Position numbers and translations under genes: made by a program. DNA of 6,104 nucleotides from positions 1 through 6,104 of the forward strand of contig JAESSZ010000505.1 of assembly GCA_016763875.1 (NCBI GenBank), given 5' to 3'. Numbering within the stretch: position 1 is the first letter of the stretch; each line of letters starts with the position of its first letter. Source of the DNA: Nannocystaceae bacterium (GTDB taxonomy: Bacteria > Myxococcota_A > Polyangia > Nannocystales > Nannocystaceae). The notes below the pieces were generated by a model. The model did no database searches and was not told the DNA's origin. It saw nothing but the letters and a program-made list of their open reading frames with translations. Shown here piece after piece: positions 1 through 6,104 of this stretch.

Positions 1-413
1 AGATCAACCTCGCCGTACTCCGGCTATCTCCGCCGCCGAAGAGCCCGCCGCCCGCGCCGCCTTCACAGCGCATGGCCGCAGCGACCAGCGAGACTGTCGC
101 GACCAACGATCAGGATCTTGAGGTGTGGCGAGATCCCTGGGGCGGCACGTTCGCGTTGATCGGCGGCGTGGCGTTGGGGGCAGGGCTTGGGCTTATTCAC
201 CCCGCCGCGAGGACCCCGAGTATGAGGCGGTCCGCCTCGAACATCGAAAGAGAGGCCGTGCGGGCAGGGCACCTTTCGCGGGCGACCACCGCGATGTTCG
301 TGATCGGTATCGCGGGTCTGGCTGGTGCGGTAATTCGCTACTCGCTACTCAAACGCCGCGCCCGGGCCTCGCGACTTGCTCTCGCCCCAAACGGGACCGC
401 CGTCCGATTCTGA
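1..413 (+). CDS. C-terminal part of a membrane-anchored hypothetical protein (5' end outside window)
   Basis: I do not recognise the family. The frame is open from base 3 to the TGA at 411-413. An ATG at 72 could start a 113-residue protein, but no Shine-Dalgarno sequence precedes it. The codons before it encode a Pro/Lys/Ser-rich linker (LSPPPKSPPPAPPS), so this is more likely the tail of a longer protein. Counting from that Met, there are two hydrophobic stretches, about residues 26-42 (ALIGGVALGAGLGLI) and 72-90 (TTAMFVIGIAGLAG). They are separated by a basic, polar stretch of about 29 residues. A cluster of Arg/Lys (KRRARASR) follows the second, so under the positive-inside rule the tail would be cytoplasmic. 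Myxobacterial proteins with N-terminal PEGA or repeat domains, a Pro-rich linker and two C-terminal helices have this look, but that is only a resemblance. It converges on the DUF1592-family gene and is probably not co-regulated with it. Confidence 0.6.
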   Translation, partial: INLAVLRLSPPPKSPPPAPPSQRMAAATSETVATNDQDLEVWRDPWGGTFALIGGVALGAGLGLIHPAARTPSMRRSASNIEREAVRAGHLSRATTAMFVIGIAGLAGAVIRYSLLKRRARASRLALAPNGTAVRF

Positions 414-439
414 ACGGCGAGCCCGGTCTCTCGATTTCG

Positions 440-2116
440 TCAGTCTGCGAGTCGTCGGTAGCGGAAGGTATCGGTTTGCGTGATGGCACCGACCAACGCC
501 CGCATATCGCCTTGCGCTTGGTCTGCGGCCGCAGCGATCGACTCGAAGTCTTCTGGGCCGTCCGGACGTGACAGAGCGAATCGTAGCCACTGCCGTGACA
601 CACAGCGCCTGACCTGCTCGCTCTCCGCCAGCAGGGGGATCATCTCGGCTGCATTGGCGTAGTCGCCATCGATGTCGGTACCGAGCACGCTGGCGGCCGC
701 CTCGACCGGGAACACTCCGTCCATGGTGCGCCACCGGCCTACAGCGTCGTAGTTCTCGAACAAGAAGCCGATCGGATTGATCGTGCTGTGGCAACCGCGA
801 CACGCGGGACCCGATGTCGCCTCGTCGATCTGGTCGCGTGCGGACGCGGTCGAATCAAACGAGACCGCAGTGCCCACGTCAGGTGGCGGGGGCAGAAACT
901 GACAAAAGACGTCGATCAGTAGGCTGGTGCCGCGGTAGATCGGGGCACGCTCGGGCGTACGCGCATGCGTCGTCAGATAACTGGCCTGAGTCAGGATGCC
1001 GAGACGCTGCGACGGATCGAGTTCAATCTTTCCGTCCTCAGCACTGACCACGCCATCGCCGTACAACGCGGCAAGCTCGGGGCTGGCAAACGAGTAGTTG
1101 GCGCCAAACAGCGTGCTCACGCGCGCGTCGTCTTCGCGAAAGACATGCAAAACGAAGGCTTGTGTCTCGGCCTTCATGTCCTCGCGCAGCGCTTCGAACT
1201 CGGGGAACTCTTCGTTGTCCACGAGGTGAGTGTCCAACTCGTCGATACCCAGCCAGGAGTTGTGGAAACGAAGGATCGTTTCGTCCGCCTGCGAGTCGGC
1301 GAGCAGTCGTTCGGTCTGTGCCTCAATGCCCTCGCTCGTGTCGAGCTCACCCGCCGCCGCCGCATCCAGTAGCTGCAGGTCAGGCCCGCTGCTCCACAAG
1401 AAGTACGACATCCGTGATGCGACTTCGTAGCCGGTCAGCCGACGCACGTCTCCCTCGGCGCCGTCTTCACCTCGCTCGAGCCGATAAAGGAAGTCGGGGG
1501 TTTGCAGCATGGCGCTCACCGTCAGCCGCATGGCATCGCTGAGACCGCCTTCCTCGGCCATCGTGTTCCAGAACTGGATGAACACATCCGCCTCTGCGTC
1601 CGTGAGCGGTCGACGATAGATGAGCAACCCGCGTTCGCGAATGAACGACTCAACGCACGCCGCGGAAGCCTCGCATCCGAGCAAGCTCGCCGCGAGTGCT
1701 CCGGCCGCTTCGCCAACGTCTTCGGCAACCAACCGGTAGCCGTCGACGATGTCGATGTTCACGTTGAGCCCGGCATTGCTCTCGAAACGCCCGATGACGC
1801 CGTCGGCTGGCAGGTTCTCGAAGTTGACGTCCACGACTAACGACTCGCCGAAAATAGCCGTCACCGAACGCTCGTACTCCAGGCGGGTTAGTCGCCCCAG
1901 CCCAGAGACGGACACCGAGGCATCGGCGACGCCATCGTCGTCACCGCCATCGTCGTCGCCAGCGTCATCGTCGACACCATCATCGTCGGCGCCATCGTCG
2001 TCACCGCCGTCTGCCGCAGCTGGGCCGTTGGCGTCACCAAGACCCGAGTAGCACCCGGCCCCAAACTGAGCGACGAGCAACGTGGCGAGTACTCGAAAGA
2101 TCACGTCCCGTTTCAT
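440..2116 (-). CDS. DUF1592-family lipoprotein (DUF1587/1595/1592/1588/1585 domains) with one CxxCH motif
   Basis: This is a 558-residue exported lipoprotein of unknown biochemical function. The N-terminus has basic residues, a hydrophobic core and a lipobox ending FGAGC, which puts the lipidated Cys at 22. An Asp/Gly linker covers residues 36-65. By family pattern the domains follow in order: DUF1587 at about 72-131 (GRLTRLEYERSV), DUF1595 at about 150-212 (YRRPLTDAEADVF, then LQTPDFLYRLE), DUF1592 at about 225-352 (LTGYEVASRMSYFLW), DUF1588 at about 368-468 (THARTPERAPIYRG, FLPPPPD, CRGCH, NPIGF), and DUF1585 at about 484-556. The CxxCH at C439/C442/H443 is a possible heme c site. C148/C154 and C405/C505 could form disulfides. 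The planctomycete-type N-terminal PSCyt1 domain is absent. The ATG overlaps the stop of the DUF1552 gene by ATGA, with GGAG five bases upstream, so the two are probably co-translated. Family assignment is firm; a redox or polysaccharide-related role would be speculation. Confidence 0.93.
   Translation of the reverse strand: MKRDVIFRVLATLLVAQFGAGCYSGLGDANGPAAADGGDDDGADDDGVDDDAGDDDGGDDDGVADASVSVSGLGRLTRLEYERSVTAIFGESLVVDVNFENLPADGVIGRFESNAGLNVNIDIVDGYRLVAEDVGEAAGALAASLLGCEASAACVESFIRERGLLIYRRPLTDAEADVFIQFWNTMAEEGGLSDAMRLTVSAMLQTPDFLYRLERGEDGAEGDVRRLTGYEVASRMSYFLWSSGPDLQLLDAAAAGELDTSEGIEAQTERLLADSQADETILRFHNSWLGIDELDTHLVDNEEFPEFEALREDMKAETQAFVLHVFREDDARVSTLFGANYSFASPELAALYGDGVVSAEDGKIELDPSQRLGILTQASYLTTHARTPERAPIYRGTSLLIDVFCQFLPPPPDVGTAVSFDSTASARDQIDEATSGPACRGCHSTINPIGFLFENYDAVGRWRTMDGVFPVEAAASVLGTDIDGDYANAAEMIPLLAESEQVRRCVSRQWLRFALSRPDGPEDFESIAAAADQAQGDMRALVGAITQTDTFRYRRLAD
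1934..2008 (-). repeat. 15-bp tandem repeat (5 units) encoding a Gly-x-Asp-Asp-Asp linker
   Basis: Residues 37-61 of the DUF1592-family lipoprotein read as five consecutive pentads: GGDDD, GADDD, GVDDD, AGDDD, GGDDD. At DNA level this is an imperfect 15-base repeat built on ATCGTCGTCACCGCC (plus strand). A degenerate sixth unit (GVADA) follows. The repeat lies between the lipidated Cys and the first folded domain, so it should be a flexible, very acidic tether on the periplasmic or outer surface. Asp-rich spacing could bind calcium, but the pattern does not match a standard EF-hand or RTX nonapeptide. Copy number may vary between strains. Confidence 0.85.
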
Positions 2117-3540
2117 GTGAGCTCCGCGAGGGGTCCGGTCGAGATCGTTGCGTCGCCGACTTCGTTGATGTCATCAAGGCCCATCGCGTGGCACAGCGAC
2201 ACCAGGAGCTGGTTCATGGGCACACCACCGGTGTGCTGGGAGAAGTTATCGATCGGGTCGTACTCGCCGTACCTGAGATAGCGACCCGCCTCGAACGCAC
2301 CGAACTGCTCGCCTTGAACCATAACGATCGGCACGTTGCGGTTGGAGTGTGTACCTCCCTCGCTCATCTCCGATGTCCAAACGAGCAGCGTGTTGTCCAT
2401 GATGTCTGGGGGAAGTTTATCGAGCAGCTCGGTCGAGAGCATCTTGGACCGCCACTGCTGGAGGTTCGCCATATCCTCGCGAGCAATCACGCGCTCTTCG
2501 TCGGACGGGTTGAGGTCCTCCGTGGCGTAGCTCATGGTGTGTGCCAGGGTGTGGATGGAGCCGAAGGGACGATAACCCTCCTCTTCCATGTAGTTGCCGT
2601 ACCCCTCGGAGTGGGGCCAGTCGAAGCACGCCACGCGCGTCAGGTCGCACAGCAACGCGTGCCGCATGAGCTCGAACTGCAACCGCGTAAACACGTGGAC
2701 CTGGTCGAAGTCCCGGACCTCAGACTCGGTGAACTGCCCAGGATGCTCGGGCACTTCACACTCGGCCGTGACCTGATTGATTCGGTCCTCGAGTTCGCGC
2801 AGGCTGTCGAGATGGGCGTCGAGCCGTTCGCGGTCGACCGAAGGCATCTCCGTGCGCACCCGTGTGAGCTCGCCGTGGACCAAGTCAATGACGCTGCGTC
2901 GCTCGTGCCGCAGTCGCGCCCCGATGGCGGGGTCTGTGCCCATCACCCCATCAAAGAGCGTGTCGAATGCGCTCGCTGGGTTGAGTTGCGGATTGATCGG
3001 ATCTTCGGAACCGCGGTAATGGCAGATGCCGTTGGGCCCTTGGTTGGAGCCGTTGGTCGCGATGGGCCAGGTGCCCCAGTAGTAGGCGGGAAACCGGGTG
3101 TCCTTGCCAACGCGCGCGCCGATGATCGCGTCGACCGAAGCCGCGGTTGGCCAGCCGAGCATCTCTTGCGGGCGTACATTGCCGGTCGGGACTTCGACAC
3201 CCGTCCACATCGTGCCCTGTCCAAAGTGACCACGCCCGGGACCGCGGATCGCCGCTTCGTTGTCGACGCCATCCAAGATGACCATGCGATCTTGGTACGC
3301 CGCCAGCGGTTCCAACTGGGCGCTGAGGGTGAACTCCGTCTCTGTCCCCGACGGCCGCCACGTCGTCATGTCCGTGCCCTGGCCGTTGGTGATCAGGATC
3401 AGCCGTTTGGGTTGCTCCCCAGCAGCCTCCACTGAGCGCGGCAGAAAGGGAGCCAACGCCACCCCAATTCCGCCCAGCCCGGCGGCTGAAAGAAGTCGTC
3501 TCCGCGACAGCCCCCCCGATGTTTCTCTCCACCCCGTCAA
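2113..3540 (-). CDS. DUF1552 (HXXSHH-family) protein with twin-arginine signal
   Basis: This is a 475-residue exported protein of the DUF1552 family; its reaction is unknown. A Tat-type signal (SRRRLL at 12-17, hydrophobic to about 31, Ala-rich cleavage zone near 38-41) implies it folds in the cytoplasm before export. Family hallmarks follow: PKRLILITNGQGTDMTTW at 44-61, a GHFGQGTMWTG block at 104-114, a predicted coiled-coil stretch at about 206-258 (RHERRSVIDLVHGEL, then LDSLRELEDRI), HTLAHT at 330-335 in the place of the family's HxxSHH motif, and EMSEGGTHSNRNVPIVMV at 391-408. From memory, this group is related to DUF1501 and the alkaline-phosphatase-like fold, so a hydrolase-type role is possible but unproven. 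The start is TTG at 3540: an in-frame TGA lies five codons upstream and no ATG or GTG precedes the Arg motif. Only a weak GAG stands in for a ribosome site. It ends in ATGA with the downstream DUF1592-family gene. Confidence 0.92.
   Translation of the reverse strand: MTGWRETSGGLSRRRLLSAAGLGGIGVALAPFLPRSVEAAGEQPKRLILITNGQGTDMTTWRPSGTETEFTLSAQLEPLAAYQDRMVILDGVDNEAAIRGPGRGHFGQGTMWTGVEVPTGNVRPQEMLGWPTAASVDAIIGARVGKDTRFPAYYWGTWPIATNGSNQGPNGICHYRGSEDPINPQLNPASAFDTLFDGVMGTDPAIGARLRHERRSVIDLVHGELTRVRTEMPSVDRERLDAHLDSLRELEDRINQVTAECEVPEHPGQFTESEVRDFDQVHVFTRLQFELMRHALLCDLTRVACFDWPHSEGYGNYMEEEGYRPFGSIHTLAHTMSYATEDLNPSDEERVIAREDMANLQQWRSKMLSTELLDKLPPDIMDNTLLVWTSEMSEGGTHSNRNVPIVMVQGEQFGAFEAGRYLRYGEYDPIDNFSQHTGGVPMNQLLVSLCHAMGLDDINEVGDATISTGPLAELT
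2122..2125 (-). promoter_or_regulatory. Shine-Dalgarno site for the DUF1592-family gene
   Basis: On the minus strand GGAG lies five bases before the ATG at 2116, inside the last codons of the DUF1552 gene. With the ATGA overlap it supports this start and suggests that ribosomes ending the upstream gene reinitiate here. The next Met in the frame lies deep inside the mature protein, so this start also preserves the lipoprotein signal. Confidence 0.65.
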
Positions 3541-3578
3541 GAACTCAGAGTATCACCACAGTGTAGGTGTGACGGGGT
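3531..3578 (-). repeat. 9-bp perfect inverted repeat spanning the DUF1552 start codon
   Basis: ACCCCGTCA at 3531-3539 is the exact reverse complement of TGACGGGGT at 3570-3578, with 30 bases between. In the minus-strand mRNA the distal arm takes in two bases of the TTG start codon and the first codons of the DUF1552 gene, so pairing would hide the start. A smaller CACC/GGTG pair nests inside the loop. It could act as an mRNA structure limiting translation or as a two-arm operator. The repeat itself is plain in the sequence; the function is inference and a chance match is possible. Confidence 0.5.
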
Positions 3579-3663
3579 CTGACGGCCGCGTAAGAAACGT
3601 GCGGTCGATTGCAAACCCGGCGAGACGGTCGTGATTTTCGCTCGAGAACGCGCTCGATTTCGC

Positions 3664-6093
3664 TTACCAGCGAGCGCGCAGGCCTATCGACGGGATGATG
3701 TACCGAAACCCTTGCGGGGTGCAGCCAGCGATACCTCGTGCCGCCGCCGCCTCCCCCATCGCTTCGCCCATCGCCTCGCCACCTGCGCCCCCAGCGAGAA
3801 TATCCCCCCCGCCCGCGCCCGCTGGCGTGCAAGCGAAGATCTCGCGCGAGTAGGTCGAGTTGACGATATCGAGCACAGCCTGCAACTGCCAGTCGGGCCA
3901 CACCCACGCTTTGGAAACTTGCAGATCGAGTTGGAAGAAGGGGGGCAACCGAGCGTTGTTTCGGTTGAGCCGCAATGCGTCGATCTGAGCCTGCTCGTCG
4001 ACCGGTGCCGTCCATGGGCGACCCGTGTGGTAGTGCATCCGCCCGCCGATGTTCCACCGCCGCGGCAACTTGTAGCCGAGCACCGCGTTCACGATGTGCC
4101 GCTGGTCCCAGTTCGATGGCGCCGAGCCTCCGAGAGGGTAGTCGCGCGTCGAGCGGGACAGCGTGTACGCGAGCCACCCGAACATGCGCTGCCCGGGATC
4201 CAGCTTGAGCAACGTCTCGATCCCGTAGGTCCATCCATCGACCTGGCTGATCACGTCCTCGAGTTCTTCGATCTCAAAGTCGGAGTCTCCGAGTTCGTAG
4301 TCCTGTAGGTTCGCGAGACGACCCAGATAGACCTCTTGTTCGAGTCGCAGCACATCGCGAACGATCTGGAACTCGTAGCCAAAGGAACCCTGCGTATTGC
4401 GTTGGAGGCCACGCTCGAATCCGAAGCTTTCGATGCCCGGAATGGGAATCGGCGAACTCGGCGGCTGGTGATACACCCCGAGCGACTGCCTCAGCGCCCA
4501 GTGCCCGTTCAAGGTCTCGCGCATCAAGATGCGGGGATCGACCCCAATCGCGTTTGTCACTCCGCGGGCATTGGGCAGATACGGGCTGAAACCAGACTGC
4601 ACGTAGAGGTCCGCTCGCACACCGGGCCGCACTTGCACGTTGTTTCTCTCGAACTCGACGTCGAGATAGACGCCGCTGGCGGTCACGGTGCGGTCGGAGA
4701 ACAACAACGCGAGGTCTTCGACCCCACCGATATCGCCAAGGTCGTCGAGCGGCTCGGCCAGTCGAAATATCTGGACCTCTTGGTCGACGCCAAAATGAAC
4801 CCGGACGCTGTCGTTGACTGGGACCATGAAGTCCGCCCGTGGTGCAATGCGCCACTCGTTGGTACCCAGGTTGGTCAGGCCGGTCTGATCGACCCCCAAC
4901 ACAACCGCGTAGGACGCTGTCCCCCCGCCCCGCAGACGCTGGCGAATGCGGTCGTCGAAGCGGTGAAACTGAAAACGCAGAATAGGCGGAGGGTTGGTTA
5001 TCTCTCCCGTCTCGGGATCGACCTGCTCTTTGATACCCAGGTTGTCGAAACTGCCGTACGCAAACGCCGTGTAGTTCAGCGCTTTACCCAACTGGTGATC
5101 AAATCGCGCCTGATAGTCCCAGTACTGAATCTTCGCGTTCGCCTGCGCCAGGGACAAGATCGCGGCGGTGTACGAGTAGCGGCCTGCCAGGGTTAGCGCC
5201 CCACGGGCGGGACCCTTGTCGCAATCACGGCGGCGTTTTTCTTTGCAGTCCGGATCTCGGCGCCGGTCGATTGGAATCTCAAGCAAGAGCGAGGTGTCGG
5301 TTAGCTTCAGCTCGACATCACCGTGTACGCGATCGCGGCGCGCGGGTGCGGTTCGGGCTTCGATGATACCGCTCGCGTAGCGACCCAGTCGCACTGGCGC
5401 GCCACCGGGATAGAAGTCGACGGCGTCGATGAAATACGGATGGATGACCGACGGACCGATCGCCACATGGAAGAGAATCGGTACGCGGGTCCCGTCGAGG
5501 TAATAGCCCGTGTTTCCCGGGGCGGCACCACGAACAACGACGTAGGGCAGGAATCCCGCGAGCTGTCCAACGCCCGGTAGGCTCGACACGACGCGCAGCG
5601 GGTCACCACGACTTCCGGGTACCGACCGGAGCTCCTCACCTCGCAGCGTCGTGGTCGACACCGCCACCTGTCGGTCGTGTTTGACCACGGTCCGGTAGAC
5701 CGGTGAGTCCAATGCCCGATCCATGCGGTACTCGAGCTCGACGTCCTGCTGGGGTTTCAACACCACCGTCCCCTGGAGGTCATCGAAGCCTTGAGCGCGG
5801 ATCGTGATGACGTGCTCACCGGGCGGGAGAAAAACGCTGAACGACCCATCGTCCGCGGACTGAACTGGAGGCCGACCACTCGCAAAAACGAGGACAGCAC
5901 CGCCGATCGGTTCGCGCTCGCCATAGGTGAGCACGCGACCACGCAGCCGTGCGCGCTGCGATCGGTCGACTTCGGAGTCCACCTTCGACTCAGGCTCCGC
6001 AGGGTCGACGGGTGCAGCGTCAGGCTCGGGCGCGCGCTGCAGACCGGTCGCCGCGAACGACCCCGCCACTGCCCACGCCAGCCACCATCCCAC
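3664..6093 (-). CDS. TonB-dependent receptor with carboxypeptidase-regulatory-like N-terminal domain
   Basis: This is an outer-membrane receptor of 809 residues from the GTG at 6093; the substrate is unknown. A hydrophobic signal-like start (WWLAWAVAGSFAATG) leads into an acidic Pro-rich linker. A beta-sandwich carboxypeptidase-regulatory-like domain follows at about 50-115 (RGRVLTYGEREPIGGAVL, DDGSFSVFLPPGEH). A TonB-box-like TVVKH lies near 135-139. The plug, at about 145-250, shows the usual GDPLRVV, LPGV, YVVVRGAAPGNTGYYLDG and DFYPGGAPVRLGRYASGIIE blocks. The rest reads as an alternating-residue beta-barrel ending in an aromatic residue (GLRARW). Two oddities are a basic loop with two Cys (283, 291) and a Gly/Ala-rich loop between C755 and C791. 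The frame stays open upstream of the GTG to the window edge. From that GTG the signal lacks positive residues, so the true start may lie outside. It is 123 bases upstream of the DUF1552 gene on the same strand and may form an operon with it. Confidence 0.9.
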   Translation of the reverse strand: MGWWLAWAVAGSFAATGLQRAPEPDAAPVDPAEPESKVDSEVDRSQRARLRGRVLTYGEREPIGGAVLVFASGRPPVQSADDGSFSVFLPPGEHVITIRAQGFDDLQGTVVLKPQQDVELEYRMDRALDSPVYRTVVKHDRQVAVSTTTLRGEELRSVPGSRGDPLRVVSSLPGVGQLAGFLPYVVVRGAAPGNTGYYLDGTRVPILFHVAIGPSVIHPYFIDAVDFYPGGAPVRLGRYASGIIEARTAPARRDRVHGDVELKLTDTSLLLEIPIDRRRDPDCKEKRRRDCDKGPARGALTLAGRYSYTAAILSLAQANAKIQYWDYQARFDHQLGKALNYTAFAYGSFDNLGIKEQVDPETGEITNPPPILRFQFHRFDDRIRQRLRGGGTASYAVVLGVDQTGLTNLGTNEWRIAPRADFMVPVNDSVRVHFGVDQEVQIFRLAEPLDDLGDIGGVEDLALLFSDRTVTASGVYLDVEFERNNVQVRPGVRADLYVQSGFSPYLPNARGVTNAIGVDPRILMRETLNGHWALRQSLGVYHQPPSSPIPIPGIESFGFERGLQRNTQGSFGYEFQIVRDVLRLEQEVYLGRLANLQDYELGDSDFEIEELEDVISQVDGWTYGIETLLKLDPGQRMFGWLAYTLSRSTRDYPLGGSAPSNWDQRHIVNAVLGYKLPRRWNIGGRMHYHTGRPWTAPVDEQAQIDALRLNRNNARLPPFFQLDLQVSKAWVWPDWQLQAVLDIVNSTYSREIFACTPAGAGGGDILAGGAGGEAMGEAMGEAAAARGIAGCTPQGFRYIIPSIGLRARW
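3748..3780 (-). repeat. 12-bp repeat (2.75 units) encoding GEAM units in a receptor loop
   Basis: Residues 772-782 of the receptor read GEAMGEAMGEA, a near-exact 12-base tandem repeat. It sits within a Gly/Ala-rich insert (about 757-790) just before the last barrel strand. The insert is framed by ACTPAG and GCTPQG, each contributing one Cys. This looks like slippage expansion of a loop in the barrel. Confidence 0.7.
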
Positions 6094-6104
6094 GGCGCCG
6101 AGGG

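Noticed and set aside
72..413. A complete 113-residue gene starting at ATG 72
   Set aside because: No ribosome site precedes it, and the same frame continues open to the window edge through a Pro-rich linker. It is better treated as the tail of a larger gene.
414..439. Bidirectional terminator between the converging genes
   Set aside because: The 26-base gap holds only an imperfect GAGCCCGGTCTC palindrome, with no usable stem and no T-tract on either strand.
2188..3435. 415-codon open frame on the plus strand opposite the DUF1552 gene
   Set aside because: It is in the register where its codons lie exactly opposite the sense codons, so stops would need TTA, CTA or TCA in the sense gene. These are rare codons in GC-rich DNA. 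The protein is His/Val/Arg-rich with no recognisable domain, while the sense frame matches a known family end to end.
3642..3657. Stem-loop TCGAG-6 nt-CTCGA just after the receptor stop as a terminator
   Set aside because: The stem is only five pairs and is followed by GCGAAAATC on the minus strand, not a T-run. It is too weak to call a terminator.
3541..3663. Sigma-70 promoter for the DUF1552 gene (TTGCAA and GATACT on the minus strand)
   Set aside because: Each hexamer matches only four of six consensus bases and they are not correctly spaced. Promoter consensus in this kind of organism is also uncertain.
3631..4308. 225-codon plus-strand open frame over the 3' end of the receptor
   Set aside because: It is a codon-opposite shadow of the receptor with no domain and no credible ribosome site.
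4336..5196. 286-codon plus-strand open frame opposite the receptor gene
   Set aside because: It has the same codon-opposite register and the same explanation. The sense frame has clear plug and barrel features.

Overview
The window is GC-rich and densely coding. Three sizeable genes lie on the minus strand, and the end of one gene enters from the left on the plus strand. The content points to a Gram-negative bacterium of the Myxococcota (old Deltaproteobacteria) type: an outer-membrane TonB-dependent receptor with an N-terminal carboxypeptidase-regulatory-like domain, a DUF1552 protein, and a DUF1592-family lipoprotein with a long Asp/Gly linker. Planctomycetes also carry DUF1552/DUF1592 families. 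However, the N-terminal PSCyt1 domain that usually accompanies them there is absent, and the receptor type fits Myxococcota better. The taxonomic call is inference from gene content and protein style only.

Layout. Positions 1-413 (+) hold the C-terminal part of a membrane-anchored protein of unknown function whose frame is open to the left edge. It converges tail-to-tail, 26 bases apart, on the minus-strand group. Read in the direction of transcription, that group is: (1) the receptor, 6093 to 3664, possibly starting just outside the window; (2) a 123-base gap; (3) a Tat-exported DUF1552 protein, 3540 to 2113, starting at TTG; (4) a DUF1587/1595/1592/1588/1585 lipoprotein with one CxxCH motif, 2116 to 440. 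The last two overlap by ATGA, which suggests coupled translation. No RNA gene, mobile element, CRISPR array or convincing intrinsic terminator was seen.

How the genes may work together (inference). All three minus-strand products carry or imply export signals. The receptor should sit in the outer membrane, the DUF1552 protein should leave through Tat, and the DUF1592 protein should be a lipoprotein that may bind heme c. Together they resemble a substrate-uptake receptor next to a two-protein envelope module of unknown chemistry. The DUF1552/DUF1592 pairing is a recurrent but functionally uncharacterised arrangement. What is specific here is the receptor upstream, a 9-bp inverted repeat across the DUF1552 start, and altered signature residues in both DUF proteins. 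I do not see a clearly new system beyond this.
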